From: Acidimicrobiales bacterium
GTDB lineage: Bacteria > Actinomycetota > Acidimicrobiia > Acidimicrobiales > Ilumatobacteraceae
NCBI GenBank assembly: GCA_030828465.1
Contig: JAURCL010000001.1
Span: forward strand, 1 to 64,000
Length of the DNA: 64,000 bases
Direction of reading: 5' to 3'
The notes under the pieces were generated by a model, which was not told the DNA's origin, searched no databases, and was given only the letters and a program-made list of their open reading frames with translations. Made by a program: the position numbers and the translations under genes. Positions 30,672 through 39,116 of the stretch are shown here, one piece after another (within the stretch, counting starts at the first letter, position 1; each line of letters begins with the position of its first letter).

Positions 30672-31250
30672 ATGATGCGGCGGATGGCCCTCGCGACCCC
30701 GGTCGTGCTCGGATTCGCTGTTCTCGGTGTCGGCTGCGCGACCGATGACGCCTCGGTGTCGCCGACGGTGGCGCCGATTCAACCCACCTCGTATGTGGTT
30801 AAGGAACTCGTGACCACCACGACGACCACGTTGCCCCCGACGACGACCACCGTGCTCGGCCAGCTAATGGAGCCGATCGAGTACATCATCGTGTCGGGCG
30901 ACAATCCATCTCGGGTTGCCGAGCGCTTCAGCATTTCGATCCAGCAGCTCGCCGAGGCGAATGCCACGAATCCCGTGTACACGAACTTCCTGCTCGGCGG
31001 CACGCTGATCATCCCGCCCGGCGCGGTCCTGCCCGAGGCAGTGGCGACCGCGGTGGCGACCGGAGGTGCAACAACCGGCGCGAACTGCACCTTCGAGCAA
31101 CATGAGGTGGTCGCGGGAGACAACCCGACGGTGGTGGCGAGGAAGTACGAGACGTCCATCGAGGCGCTCGCCCGCGCGAACGCCACGAACCCGGTCTACT
31201 CGAGCTTCCTCATCGGGGGATCGCTGATCATCCCCGTCGGTGACTGCTGA
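30672..31250 (+). CDS. secreted protein with two LysM domains
   Basis: A 192-residue protein with a signal-like hydrophobic N-terminus ending LGVGC (a weak lipobox), a Thr/Pro-rich linker (about 45-65) and two LysM repeats. The repeats are near 73-113 (IVSGDNPSRVAERFSIS to GGTLIIP) and 140-187 (VVAGDNPTVVARKYETS to GGSLIIP). LysM binds peptidoglycan, so it is probably a cell-wall-associated lipoprotein or secreted protein; no catalytic domain is present. TACGAT ends six bases before the ATG. It ends seven bases before the convergent acyltransferase stop. Confidence 0.85.
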   Translation: MMRRMALATPVVLGFAVLGVGCATDDASVSPTVAPIQPTSYVVKELVTTTTTTLPPTTTTVLGQLMEPIEYIIVSGDNPSRVAERFSISIQQLAEANATNPVYTNFLLGGTLIIPPGAVLPEAVATAVATGGATTGANCTFEQHEVVAGDNPTVVARKYETSIEALARANATNPVYSSFLIGGSLIIPVGDC

Positions 31251-31256
31251 TCTGGC

Positions 31257-32267
31257 TCAGTTGCCGCGGCGCCCGAGGTCCGGCCAAGCACGCCCCCGCT
31301 CGCTTCGGCCGGCGACTCCTCGGCTGCGGAACTCGGTGAGCGCCCACGCCCGTCGCCATGGCGAAGCGCTCGGCCCGTGGAGATGGGCCGAGGCACCAGA
31401 GGCAGCGGTTCGGGCGGCGGTCCAGTAGTCGCTGTTCGCCTCCAAGGCGAGGCGATTGACGGCCTGCTCGATGCGATCGCTGAATCGGCGCGTGTTCTCG
31501 CCCTCCTCGGGCCGCATCGGGCGGCCGAAGATTACGCGAGTGCGACCAGGGCGCAAGCGTGAGGCGCCCTTGCCGAAGATCGCCCCGGTCCCGTCGATAT
31601 AGACGGGAACCACGTCGGCTCCGGTCCGGGCTGCGAGATAGGCCGCCCCGCCCTTGAAGCCCTGTCCCCAGCCGTCGGGAGACCGCCCGCCCTCCGGATA
31701 GATGAGCAGGCTCGATCCGTTGTCGACCAACTCTCGGAATCGGTCGCTGGAACGACGATTCGTTACCTCGCGATCAATGGGGATGGCGTTGAGGGCTAGG
31801 GCGGACACCGTCGCTTTCCAGCGCCGGTTGAAGAAATAGTCCGCGGCGGCGGCGACGGCGAGATCATCCCGCCACGGGCGGGGGATCACCGAGGTCATCA
31901 GGAGGGTGTCGAGATGGCTGTGGTGGTTGGGAGCGAAGATCAGCGGCGGGGCGGGGTCGAGTGCGGCGAGGTCGCGGAGCCGGTCGAGGCCGTCGATGGT
32001 CGGCCGTGTGGCTAGAACGGTTCCGAGTCGAAGCGGCCCTCGAGCGATCAGGCGCCGGGCCTCGCGGGCGAGTGGTCGTCGCGCCCAGTCTGTGTCGTAC
32101 TCGGCGCCGAGTTCATCAGGGGCCTCGGGCACGATCACGCCGTTCGGGACCGGCGGAGGCAGATAGGGGAAGCCGCGACGCCCGAGGGGACGTAGGCCGA
32201 GGCGGGTCAACCGTTCGAATGGGCCGATGAGCCGTTGCAGGCGGCTGGAGAGTTCGGCTCGCTTCAC
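31257..32267 (-). CDS. PlsC-type lysophospholipid acyltransferase
   Basis: A 336-residue acyltransferase with box I NHHSHLDTLLM (HX4D), box III LLIYPEGGRSPDGWG and an FGRPMRPEEGE segment. It lacks obvious strong membrane spans but should act at the membrane on acyl-CoA or acyl-ACP. It is the last gene of the four-gene operon starting at 37397 and begins two bases after the LarA-like stop, so it is surely cotranscribed with it. The acceptor lipid is unknown. Confidence 0.87.
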   Translation of the reverse strand: MKRAELSSRLQRLIGPFERLTRLGLRPLGRRGFPYLPPPVPNGVIVPEAPDELGAEYDTDWARRPLAREARRLIARGPLRLGTVLATRPTIDGLDRLRDLAALDPAPPLIFAPNHHSHLDTLLMTSVIPRPWRDDLAVAAAADYFFNRRWKATVSALALNAIPIDREVTNRRSSDRFRELVDNGSSLLIYPEGGRSPDGWGQGFKGGAAYLAARTGADVVPVYIDGTGAIFGKGASRLRPGRTRVIFGRPMRPEEGENTRRFSDRIEQAVNRLALEANSDYWTAARTAASGASAHLHGPSASPWRRAWALTEFRSRGVAGRSERGRAWPDLGRRGN

Positions 32268-32269
32268 GA

Positions 32270-33856
32270 CTAGTGGACGTCCGCGACGAGTACTGAGGGG
32301 ACGTGAAGGTGGGTGATCGTGGGGGAGCGACCGACGACCTCACTCGCGAGTTCGAACGCATCATCCATGGTGGAGGCTGGGGTGAAGCCGAGGCGACGAA
32401 CGGTCGCGGGGTCACCGCCGACGATGATCACGCGACCGGCCCACTGCTGACCGTGAGCGCCCCAGTACCAGGCGTAGAACGGGTGGACCCCGTGATACGC
32501 GTTGCCGGTTCGGTAGAGGTGTCGGTACCACTCGTCCTCGGCGTACTTCCGCTCCCATCGCTGGGACATCTCCGCGGGGTCCGTCGTGTCGGCGAGGACC
32601 TCGTCGAAGAAGTCGATGTAGCTCGGGTGATGGACCGGGTGGAACTCCTTCGTGGTGGGGTGGGTCATGATGACCACCCCTCCCTCGCGCACCAGCGGGC
32701 GACCCCGGTACATGTTGAACAGGTAGCCGAGGCCCATGCACATCACGAGCACCGGGTTCATGATCGACTCGGGGTTGTAGGGGCTGATGAAGGGGATACC
32801 CATCGTCAGGATGTCGGTCTGCCCCTCCACCGGAACGATGTGCTGGGCGTGGACATGTTCGAGGGTGCGCTCGTGGACCGTCTCGGTGAACCCGGCTTGG
32901 ACGCTCGTCATGGCGTAGGGGGCCTCGATCGAGTGGAAGATCCGCCGAGCGAGTCGTCGAGGTGTGCGGTCGAGGGCTTTCGAGGTGGCCAAGAAGGTGG
33001 CGCGGTCGCGACCGGTCCACTCCCACTCACGCTTGGAGAGGAAGTCGAACGGAGACGGAAAGGCGTCGTTGTTGATCGTGGACTCGATTTGGAAGACCTT
33101 GGGGCCGCTGTCACGGAGCACCGCGCCCATCCTCCAGATGGAGTGGTGCAGTGCAGAGTGGTGGCGATCCATCAGGCTCCGTGTGTTCTGCAGCGACTCC
33201 GGATTGTGGTGGTGGGAGAGGCATCGGTAGGAGGCCACGCCGGTCACGAGCGACTTCCAACCGCCATCCATCGCCACTTGATTGACGTTGGCGTAAACGA
33301 CGAGGTCCGACTCGGCGACCCGACGGTTGATCTCGAGGACCTCGCCGTGGTCGGTCTCGCCGAGCACGACCAGGTTGGCGTGGTCTTCCGCGTCGTGCTG
33401 GTACAGCGCTCCCGACGGATGGAAGGCGTCGAAGATCCGGTCCCCGAGAACGTGACGCAACTCATAGTCGTGCATGCGTCGATGGAGGCCGAGGGCCGCG
33501 ATGATGTGCACGTCGTCAACCCCTGCCTCTGCGGCCATGTCGAGGACCGCCTCGATGATGCGCTGCCTCGAGTCGGGGCGCCGCATCTTCGGAAGGGACA
33601 GGCTCGCGTCGTCGAAGCAGATCGTGAGGCGCATGCCGGCGTGAAGCAGCGAGGGGAGGGGTTCCATGTCGAGAGGCTGGAGAAGTGCCTGGCGGATGGC
33701 AGCATCGGGGTCCGCCAAGCCGGGGAGCGGCTCGGCTGGATAGATCACGCGGGAGCGATCGGCTGGGAGACGTTCGAGGCTGAACCGCTCCCCGTGCCAG
33801 AACAGCATGGGCGGCGTCGAACGATCGACGTCGAGGACGAATCCGGGTCGTGGCAT
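32270..33856 (-). CDS. LarA-family protein (nickel-pincer racemase/epimerase-like, DUF2088)
   Basis: A 528-residue protein with the LarA fold. CFDDASLSLPKMRRPD (80-95) matches LarA's DDxTRP, and IIAALGLHRRM holds H125. The cofactor-tethering Lys is K201 in GGWKSLVTG, and nickel-ligand H217 lies in SHHHNPE. The spacing H125-76-K201-16-H217 equals H108-K184-H200 of Lactobacillus LarA without gaps. The second LarA acid/base, H174, would fall at V191 and is absent. The C-terminal half (THPTTKEFHPVHHPSYIDFF) is longer than in LarA. The start overlaps the preceding dehydrogenase stop by one base. A racemase, epimerase or other pincer-nickel chemistry on an unknown substrate is inferred. Confidence 0.82.
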   Translation of the reverse strand: MPRPGFVLDVDRSTPPMLFWHGERFSLERLPADRSRVIYPAEPLPGLADPDAAIRQALLQPLDMEPLPSLLHAGMRLTICFDDASLSLPKMRRPDSRQRIIEAVLDMAAEAGVDDVHIIAALGLHRRMHDYELRHVLGDRIFDAFHPSGALYQHDAEDHANLVVLGETDHGEVLEINRRVAESDLVVYANVNQVAMDGGWKSLVTGVASYRCLSHHHNPESLQNTRSLMDRHHSALHHSIWRMGAVLRDSGPKVFQIESTINNDAFPSPFDFLSKREWEWTGRDRATFLATSKALDRTPRRLARRIFHSIEAPYAMTSVQAGFTETVHERTLEHVHAQHIVPVEGQTDILTMGIPFISPYNPESIMNPVLVMCMGLGYLFNMYRGRPLVREGGVVIMTHPTTKEFHPVHHPSYIDFFDEVLADTTDPAEMSQRWERKYAEDEWYRHLYRTGNAYHGVHPFYAWYWGAHGQQWAGRVIIVGGDPATVRRLGFTPASTMDDAFELASEVVGRSPTITHLHVPSVLVADVH

Positions 33857-35055
33857 CAGTTGCCCCTCCTGAGGTCGAAGGCGATTTTGACGGCGCCGCG
33901 TCGGCCGGCCTCGGCCGCATGGGCCAGAGCGTCGACATGGCGTTCGAGTGGGTAGGTGGCCGAGACCAGTCGCTCGGCGCCGGTTGTCTGCGCGAGGGCG
34001 ATGGCGAGGTCGAAGGTTCGGGCACTGGAGCCATCGTCGAGGGTCTCGGTGCCGTAGGTGTAGCACCCCCGTAGTTCCGTCTCCCGGTGCCAGAGGGCGG
34101 TCAGGTCGAGCGAGACGTCGGCGGGCATACCGAGGAGCACGACCCGGCCACGTGGTCGAGTCATCGACACGCTGGCCGAGATCGATTCGGAGGAGCCGAC
34201 TGCGTCGACGAGGCAGTGCGCGCCAGAGGAGAGGTGTCGTCCGATGACGTGCGCTCCTGTGCGGCGACGGATGGCGGCTGCCAGATCACCCGAGCGGACG
34301 ACCTCGACCGCGCCGAGCGCCCGGGCGATCGCGAACTGGTGCGGATAGCGGGCGCCAACGATCACCTCGGCCTCCGGCACGTGCGCTCTCAGCGCGGCCA
34401 CCGTCGCAAGGCCCATCGTGCCCGCGCCGAGCACTCCGATTACGAGGGGGCCGCGATCGAGGAGGTTGCCGCGGCGAAGGGCATCGCGCACGCTGAACGC
34501 CGCGTGGATGCCGCCAGCGAGTGGCTCGACCAACACCGCTGCCTCATCGGACAGGGCGTCGGGAATCTCATGAATTTGGGAGTCGTGGGCCCAGAACCAC
34601 GGGGCCCATCCTCCTCCGGTTGAGTTGCAGAAGCCGGTTTGAATGCCGGGTTCCAGCGGTCCGGTGACGAGGTGGCGATAGTCATCGCCGTCCCCTGGGG
34701 CGGAGTCAGGAGACGGCGGGACGGCGTCACGGGCGGCGTGGCCGAGCACCGGCTCGATCACGACACGCCGACCGTCGCCGCGAGTGCCCACGATCTCGTG
34801 GCCGGGAACGAACGGGAAGGACACCCAGTCCTCGAAGTAGGCGGAGGCGCGACCTTCGGCGAGCGCGAGGTCGGAACCGCAGATCCCCGACAGCGTCGTG
34901 TCGATCCGCTCCCACCCCGGGCCGGGCTGTTCCGGATCGTCGATCTCGCCGAAGGTGAGCGGCCCGACACGGGTCGCCGAACGCTGGCTGATCGACGAGA
35001 CGAGCCGCGCGGCACCGAAACGGGGAACACTGCGACGGACGCTGAGCGCTCTCAT
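33856..35055 (-). CDS. zinc-binding alcohol dehydrogenase family protein
   Basis: A 399-residue medium-chain dehydrogenase. Catalytic zinc ligands are likely C59 (SGICGSD), H86/E87 (VPGHEIVG) and E177 (LVEPLAGG), and the NAD(P) motif is GVLGAGTMGLATVAAL. The usual four-cysteine structural-zinc loop is replaced by a cysteine-free stretch at about 101-130 (EPVLGHAARDAVPPSPDS), so only the catalytic metal is expected. The start overlaps the stop of the reductase/HAD fusion by four bases (ATGA). It could oxidise or reduce the alcohol/aldehyde that the operon handles. Confidence 0.88.
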   Translation of the reverse strand: MRALSVRRSVPRFGAARLVSSISQRSATRVGPLTFGEIDDPEQPGPGWERIDTTLSGICGSDLALAEGRASAYFEDWVSFPFVPGHEIVGTRGDGRRVVIEPVLGHAARDAVPPSPDSAPGDGDDYRHLVTGPLEPGIQTGFCNSTGGGWAPWFWAHDSQIHEIPDALSDEAAVLVEPLAGGIHAAFSVRDALRRGNLLDRGPLVIGVLGAGTMGLATVAALRAHVPEAEVIVGARYPHQFAIARALGAVEVVRSGDLAAAIRRRTGAHVIGRHLSSGAHCLVDAVGSSESISASVSMTRPRGRVVLLGMPADVSLDLTALWHRETELRGCYTYGTETLDDGSSARTFDLAIALAQTTGAERLVSATYPLERHVDALAHAAEAGRRGAVKIAFDLRRGN

Positions 35056-37397
35056 CGTCCACCTCGTCGGAGGCGCTCATCGCCGAATGGCGCGATCGGG
35101 AGCAGCGGTCGAGGTCCACCGGGTGCCTTGGCCCAGTGCTCGACGAGCCATCCCCGCTTTCGAGCGATGGCGGCCAGCCGCGTCTCAGGGTTTACGGCAA
35201 CTGGGAAGCCCACGGCCTCGAAGAGCGGGAGGTCGGATGAGGAGTCGGCGTAGGCGACGCACTCCTCCATGCGGAAACCCTCAGCTTCGCAGTAGTCCGC
35301 GAGGAGTTGGGCCCGGGCTTCCCCGGTTGGGGGCACGGTGGTCATCTCGCCGCTGAGGGTCCCGTCGTGGCGAACGCTCATTTCCGCAGCCACGATCTCG
35401 TCGAAGAGGGGTCTCAGGCCAGCGACGTTGAAGTTGAGCGCGCCGGTGATGAGGATCGTGCGGTGTCCGGCGGCGCGGTGCTCGCGGACACGTCGGATTC
35501 CTTCCGGGAAGCTCTTGGTCAGCACGAGATGGGTCATCATCGCGGCCACGTCCTCCTCGATCTGCTCGATCGGGGCGTTCTCGTAGCGCCGATAGAAGTG
35601 ACGCAGGAAGTCGGTGCGGTCTCGGCGATCGAGACGAAGGAGTGAGGGGGCTTCGGCGAGTGTTCGCGCCACGTAGCGGAGTCGCTCGCCGCGGTCAAGG
35701 CGGCGGGTGGCCAGCCAGGAGTAGTTCGCGACGACATTGGAGGCGATGAGGGTGTTCTCGAGGTCGAAGGCGGCGACCTGGCGTGCCGGATCGAGAACCT
35801 GACGGCGGAGTCGGGCGGTGCGGTCCGTCGTCTTGGCGCGGCCCGGTGTGGTTTTCACCCGAGCGTGCTCGATGATTGAGGGAAGGTGGATCTCGTTGAT
35901 GTAGGTGGGCCAGTCCACGAGTCGCGGATCGAAGGCGAAGTCGCGCTGGTCGTTCTCGGGCAGGCGGTCCCAGAGGGACAGCAGGTTGTCGACTTGGTAG
36001 ATCGCTTCGCACTCGGTGTAGAGGCCGTAGAGCTCGACGTACTCGAGGGCCCGCTCGACCTCCATGCGTCGAGTCTCGAGGTTGGCGGCGAGTTCGGCCT
36101 GGCGTCCGCGCAAGGGCAGCGATTGGAGAGCTGACTCAGCGCGTGTGATCACCGCTTTGGCTCGGGTCAATTGGGTTTGCACGCGGCCCCGTCCGGGGAA
36201 GCTCCATTCGGGAACGATGATCGGTTGGCCCTCGTTGTCGTAGAGCGGATGGGCGGTGAACCAGCTGCTGACGTTGTCGACGAGGGCTCGGTAACGGAGT
36301 GGGTTGATCCCACCGGAGGCCACCTGGGTGATGGGCGGCGCGTCATCCGGTCCGGCGGCAGCGACGGCGACGATGGCGGCCACAACCATGTCCACGGGGA
36401 TGACGTCGATCGTGCCCTCGGGGACCCCCGGGAATTCCTTCAGCAGACCTCGGGCGTAGGAGAGGATCACCGGCTCGGCCATGCGGAAGCCTCGAATCCA
36501 CCCTGGACGGGGCTCCGCCCACGCCGACTCGATGATCGAGGGTCGCACGATCGAGACGGGGACCTGACCACGGCTCTCGGTGAGGGCCTGCTCGCCGAGC
36601 GCTTTGGTGAAGGCGTAGGCGTCGGGCCAACCGACGCTCGCCGCGCGAGCTCGACCGGCCGCGACGAGTTGGTCGCGCACCCAGCGGTTCCGGAGTTGCT
36701 CGGTCTTGGCGGCGAGAGCGGGCGCTCCCGCGGCTCCGAGTTCGGCGCGGGCACGTTTGCGGAACTCAGCGAGTCGTTCGGGACGCCGACTCTCGGCCTC
36801 GGTGTCGCCCTTCAGTCGGCGGGCCGAGGTGACCTCGTTGCGCCAGTCAAGGCCGATGTCGAATGGTCCGTCGCTGACCAGTTGCTCGGGTGCGGTGCCG
36901 CGGCGGTTGCCGGCGACGTAGCAGGTGGACACGGCGACGAGATGTGGCGTGATGTCAAGTTCGGCGCAGAGCGAGGCGATGCGGGTCGGCCCAAGCAGGT
37001 TGATCTCGACCGCCTGGTCGAGAGGTGAGTCGAAGGAGACGGTGGCAGCGGAGTGGATGACGACATCGACCGTGGCGAACACCGCCCGCGCCGCCTCGTC
37101 GAGCCCGAGTCCGTCGGAGGAGACGTCGCCGGCGATCGTGGTGACGCGACGGGCGCACATCTCCGAGAAGCCTTCCTTGCCGAGATCTGACCGGAGACGG
37201 TCGAAGGCGTCGTTGGAGAGCAGCTCTCGCTCGGTCCTGCGGGCGGCGGCGGTGCGCCGTCCATCGCGGACCAGCAGAACGAGCTCGCAGTCGGGCACAC
37301 CCCTGAGGAGCCGCTCAACGAGGGCGGTGCCTACAAAGCCCGTGGCACCGGTGATGACGATCTTCTTTCCGGCGAGACCTTCGGCGATCACGACCAT
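35052..37397 (-). CDS. fusion of fatty acyl-CoA reductase-like SDR and HAD-IB phosphatase-like domains
   Basis: A 781-residue two-domain protein. The N-terminal Rossmann domain has GATGFVG (17-23) and the active-site Y261-x3-K265 in GWPDAYAFTKALGE, a motif very like fatty acyl-CoA reductases (Male-sterility/NAD-binding-4 family). A helical linker (about 400-530) follows. The C-terminal HAD-IB domain has motif I FDLENTL (545-551), where the second Asp is replaced by E547; motif II ILITGALNF; and motif IV YADSSSDLP. It heads the operon with the dehydrogenase, LarA-like and acyltransferase genes. Reduction of an acyl-CoA or acyl-ACP is inferred; HAD activity is doubtful given the substitution. 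Confidence 0.88.
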   Translation of the reverse strand: MVVIAEGLAGKKIVITGATGFVGTALVERLLRGVPDCELVLLVRDGRRTAAARRTERELLSNDAFDRLRSDLGKEGFSEMCARRVTTIAGDVSSDGLGLDEAARAVFATVDVVIHSAATVSFDSPLDQAVEINLLGPTRIASLCAELDITPHLVAVSTCYVAGNRRGTAPEQLVSDGPFDIGLDWRNEVTSARRLKGDTEAESRRPERLAEFRKRARAELGAAGAPALAAKTEQLRNRWVRDQLVAAGRARAASVGWPDAYAFTKALGEQALTESRGQVPVSIVRPSIIESAWAEPRPGWIRGFRMAEPVILSYARGLLKEFPGVPEGTIDVIPVDMVVAAIVAVAAAGPDDAPPITQVASGGINPLRYRALVDNVSSWFTAHPLYDNEGQPIIVPEWSFPGRGRVQTQLTRAKAVITRAESALQSLPLRGRQAELAANLETRRMEVERALEYVELYGLYTECEAIYQVDNLLSLWDRLPENDQRDFAFDPRLVDWPTYINEIHLPSIIEHARVKTTPGRAKTTDRTARLRRQVLDPARQVAAFDLENTLIASNVVANYSWLATRRLDRGERLRYVARTLAEAPSLLRLDRRDRTDFLRHFYRRYENAPIEQIEEDVAAMMTHLVLTKSFPEGIRRVREHRAAGHRTILITGALNFNVAGLRPLFDEIVAAEMSVRHDGTLSGEMTTVPPTGEARAQLLADYCEAEGFRMEECVAYADSSSDLPLFEAVGFPVAVNPETRLAAIARKRGWLVEHWAKAPGGPRPLLPIAPFGDERLRRGGR

Positions 37398-37412
37398 ATG
37401 TCTATCAGGTTC

Positions 37413-37428
37413 TCTACCAAGTGGTAGA
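37413..37428. promoter_or_regulatory. TetR operator palindrome
   Basis: TCTACCA-AG-TGGTAGA is a perfect inverted repeat in the 59-base gap between the operon start (37397) and the TetR start (37457). A degenerate half-site GTCTATCA lies 6-13 bases to its left. It probably lets the TetR protein repress both directions. Confidence 0.7.
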
Positions 37429-37456
37429 CGGACGCTGTGGCTGCGAGGATGTCGGG

Positions 37457-38050
37457 GTGCCGGAGCGACCCACGAGAGATCGAATCCTTGATGAGGCGGT
37501 CGATCTCTTCGGTTTCCGCGGGGTCGAGGCGGTCTCGCTCGACGAGATCGCGCGCGCCGTTGGCGTGCGCAAGCAGTCGGTTCTCTACTGGTTTCCCTCC
37601 AAGGAGGCTTTGGTGGCTGCGGTGCTCGACACGGTCGCCGATGAGCTCGTGGTTGTCATCACGGCCGCAATTCGCGCCTCAGACGACGACCCGTTGGTCC
37701 GTATCGATGCCGTGATCCGTGCCGTGTTCGGGCCCGCGGTTAGGCGGCCGGCGCTGCTCGGGTTGGTTCGCGAGCTCGGACGGCTTGATCGCGAACTCGT
37801 CGAGCGGCTCCGCTCGCGGATCGCCCCCCTGGTCGAGGCCTGTGTGGCCTATCTCGAGTTGGAGATGGAGCGTGGGCGTCTACGGCGAGCGGACCCGCGA
37901 CTCGTCGCGGCTCTGGCCTACGCGACGGTCACCGGAATCGCGACCGAGCCCGAGGCGCTCGAGACGGTCGGATGGTCGCGTGACCTCGCCGGGCTGCGTC
38001 GACTTCGCGACGAGTTGCGCGGCTTCCTCCGCGCCGCGCTTGCTCCGTGA
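37457..38050 (+). CDS. TetR-family transcriptional regulator
   Basis: A 197-residue TetR repressor. The helix-turn-helix is near residues 12-50 (RILDEAVDLFGFRG, VSLDEIARAVGVRKQSVLYWF). The C-terminal ligand domain is helical and Leu/Arg-rich. The GTG at 37457 is chosen because GAGGA lies eight bases upstream and homology begins at RPTRDRIL. It is divergent from the reductase/HAD-dehydrogenase-LarA-acyltransferase operon and very likely represses it through the palindrome at 37413-37428. A fatty-acyl-type ligand is plausible but unproven. Confidence 0.9.
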   Translation: MPERPTRDRILDEAVDLFGFRGVEAVSLDEIARAVGVRKQSVLYWFPSKEALVAAVLDTVADELVVVITAAIRASDDDPLVRIDAVIRAVFGPAVRRPALLGLVRELGRLDRELVERLRSRIAPLVEACVAYLELEMERGRLRRADPRLVAALAYATVTGIATEPEALETVGWSRDLAGLRRLRDELRGFLRAALAP

Positions 38051-38053
38051 GCG

Positions 38054-39109
38054 TCAGTGATCAACGCGGCGGCGCCGCGTGGCGTGGCGCTCGAACGCGA
38101 GGGTGATTAGGCGTTCGATGATCTCCGGGTAAGGCACGCCGGAGGCCTCCATCATCTGCGGAAACATCGAGATCGGGGTGAAACCCGGCATCGTGTTCAC
38201 CTCGTTGAGCAGCAACCCGCGGCCATCCTCGGCGAGGAAGAAGTCACAGCGCGCGAGTCCCTCGCAGCGCAGCGCTCGGTACGCGCGGAGGGCGAGGTCC
38301 CTGATCTCGTTGGCCACCGCAGGATCGAGTTCGGCGGGAACGAGCGTCCGTGATCGTCCGTCGAGGTACTTGTCGGCGTAGGAGTAGAACCGGTCGCCGG
38401 GGATGATCTCCCCGGGAACCGAGACGATCGGATCGGCGTCGCCGAGCACGGCGACCTCGAGTTCGCGACCGCTGATCGCCTCCTCGATCACGATGACCCG
38501 GTCGTAGGTGAGAGCGAAGCGGACCGCGGGGATGAGTCCGGTCGAATCATCGACCCGATTGACCCCGACGCTCGATCCCATGTTCGCGGGCTTCACGAAA
38601 CACGGAAAGCCGAGGTCGGTGCCGACCCGGCTGATGAGCTCGTCTTCACCAGACGGTCCCCTCTCGAGATCGCGCTCGGTGACCACGAGATGCAGAGCCT
38701 GAGCGATACCAGCCGCACCGACCACGATCTTGGCCATCGCCTTGTCCATCGCGAGGGCTGAGCCGAGGACGCCCGAGCCGACGTAGGGAAGGTCGACGAC
38801 CTCGAGGAGTCCTTGGATGGTGCCGTCCTCGCCAAGAGGTCCGTGGAGGAGCGGGAGCACCACCACGTCGCTCCCGACCCGAGAGGTGAGCGCTTCACTC
38901 GCGCCGATCACCGGGCCGGATGCGGACAGTTCCGTGGCTTCGGGGTCGGCCTGATGCCAGACCCCCTCTCGATCGATGCCGAGCAGGGTGAGGGCGTAGC
39001 GCGACCGGTCGACGGCGTTGATCACGTGTCTCGCGGTGACACAGCTGATGTCGTGCTCAGCCGATCGTCCACCGAAGAGGACCACGAGTTCGGTGACCGC
39101 CCTGCCCAC
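38054..39109 (-). CDS. ddl: D-alanine--D-alanine ligase
   Basis: A 351-residue ATP-grasp enzyme. It has LVVLFGGRSAEHDISCVTA at the N-terminus, then HGPLGEDGTIQGLLEVVDLPYVGSGVLGSALAMDK, PCFVKPANMGSSVGV and a C-terminal LLNEVNTMPGFTPISMFPQM. It makes the D-Ala-D-Ala dipeptide for peptidoglycan. The frame extends to 39178, but that would run past the divergent murF start. The GTG at 39109 is preferred because TACCGT ends seven bases before it. Divergent with murF, the next enzyme in the pathway. Confidence 0.95.
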   Translation of the reverse strand: MGRAVTELVVLFGGRSAEHDISCVTARHVINAVDRSRYALTLLGIDREGVWHQADPEATELSASGPVIGASEALTSRVGSDVVVLPLLHGPLGEDGTIQGLLEVVDLPYVGSGVLGSALAMDKAMAKIVVGAAGIAQALHLVVTERDLERGPSGEDELISRVGTDLGFPCFVKPANMGSSVGVNRVDDSTGLIPAVRFALTYDRVIVIEEAISGRELEVAVLGDADPIVSVPGEIIPGDRFYSYADKYLDGRSRTLVPAELDPAVANEIRDLALRAYRALRCEGLARCDFFLAEDGRGLLLNEVNTMPGFTPISMFPQMMEASGVPYPEIIERLITLAFERHATRRRRVDH

Positions 39110-39116
39110 CGGGCTG

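Noticed and set aside
32270-33856. Lactate racemase as a direct functional call
   Set aside because: One of two catalytic histidines is absent and the operon has acyl/alcohol enzymes rather than lactate genes, so only family membership is claimed.
32303-33955. A 550-codon open frame on the plus strand opposite the LarA-like gene
   Set aside because: It is a shadow of the high-GC third-codon pattern of the real minus-strand gene; it has no recognisable motifs, whereas the minus strand carries an aligned Lys/His pocket.
37397-37457. A leaderless -10 for the LarA operon or TetR gene
   Set aside because: No hexamer with A at position 2 and T at position 6 ends 6-9 bases before either start; the promoter positions here remain undefined.
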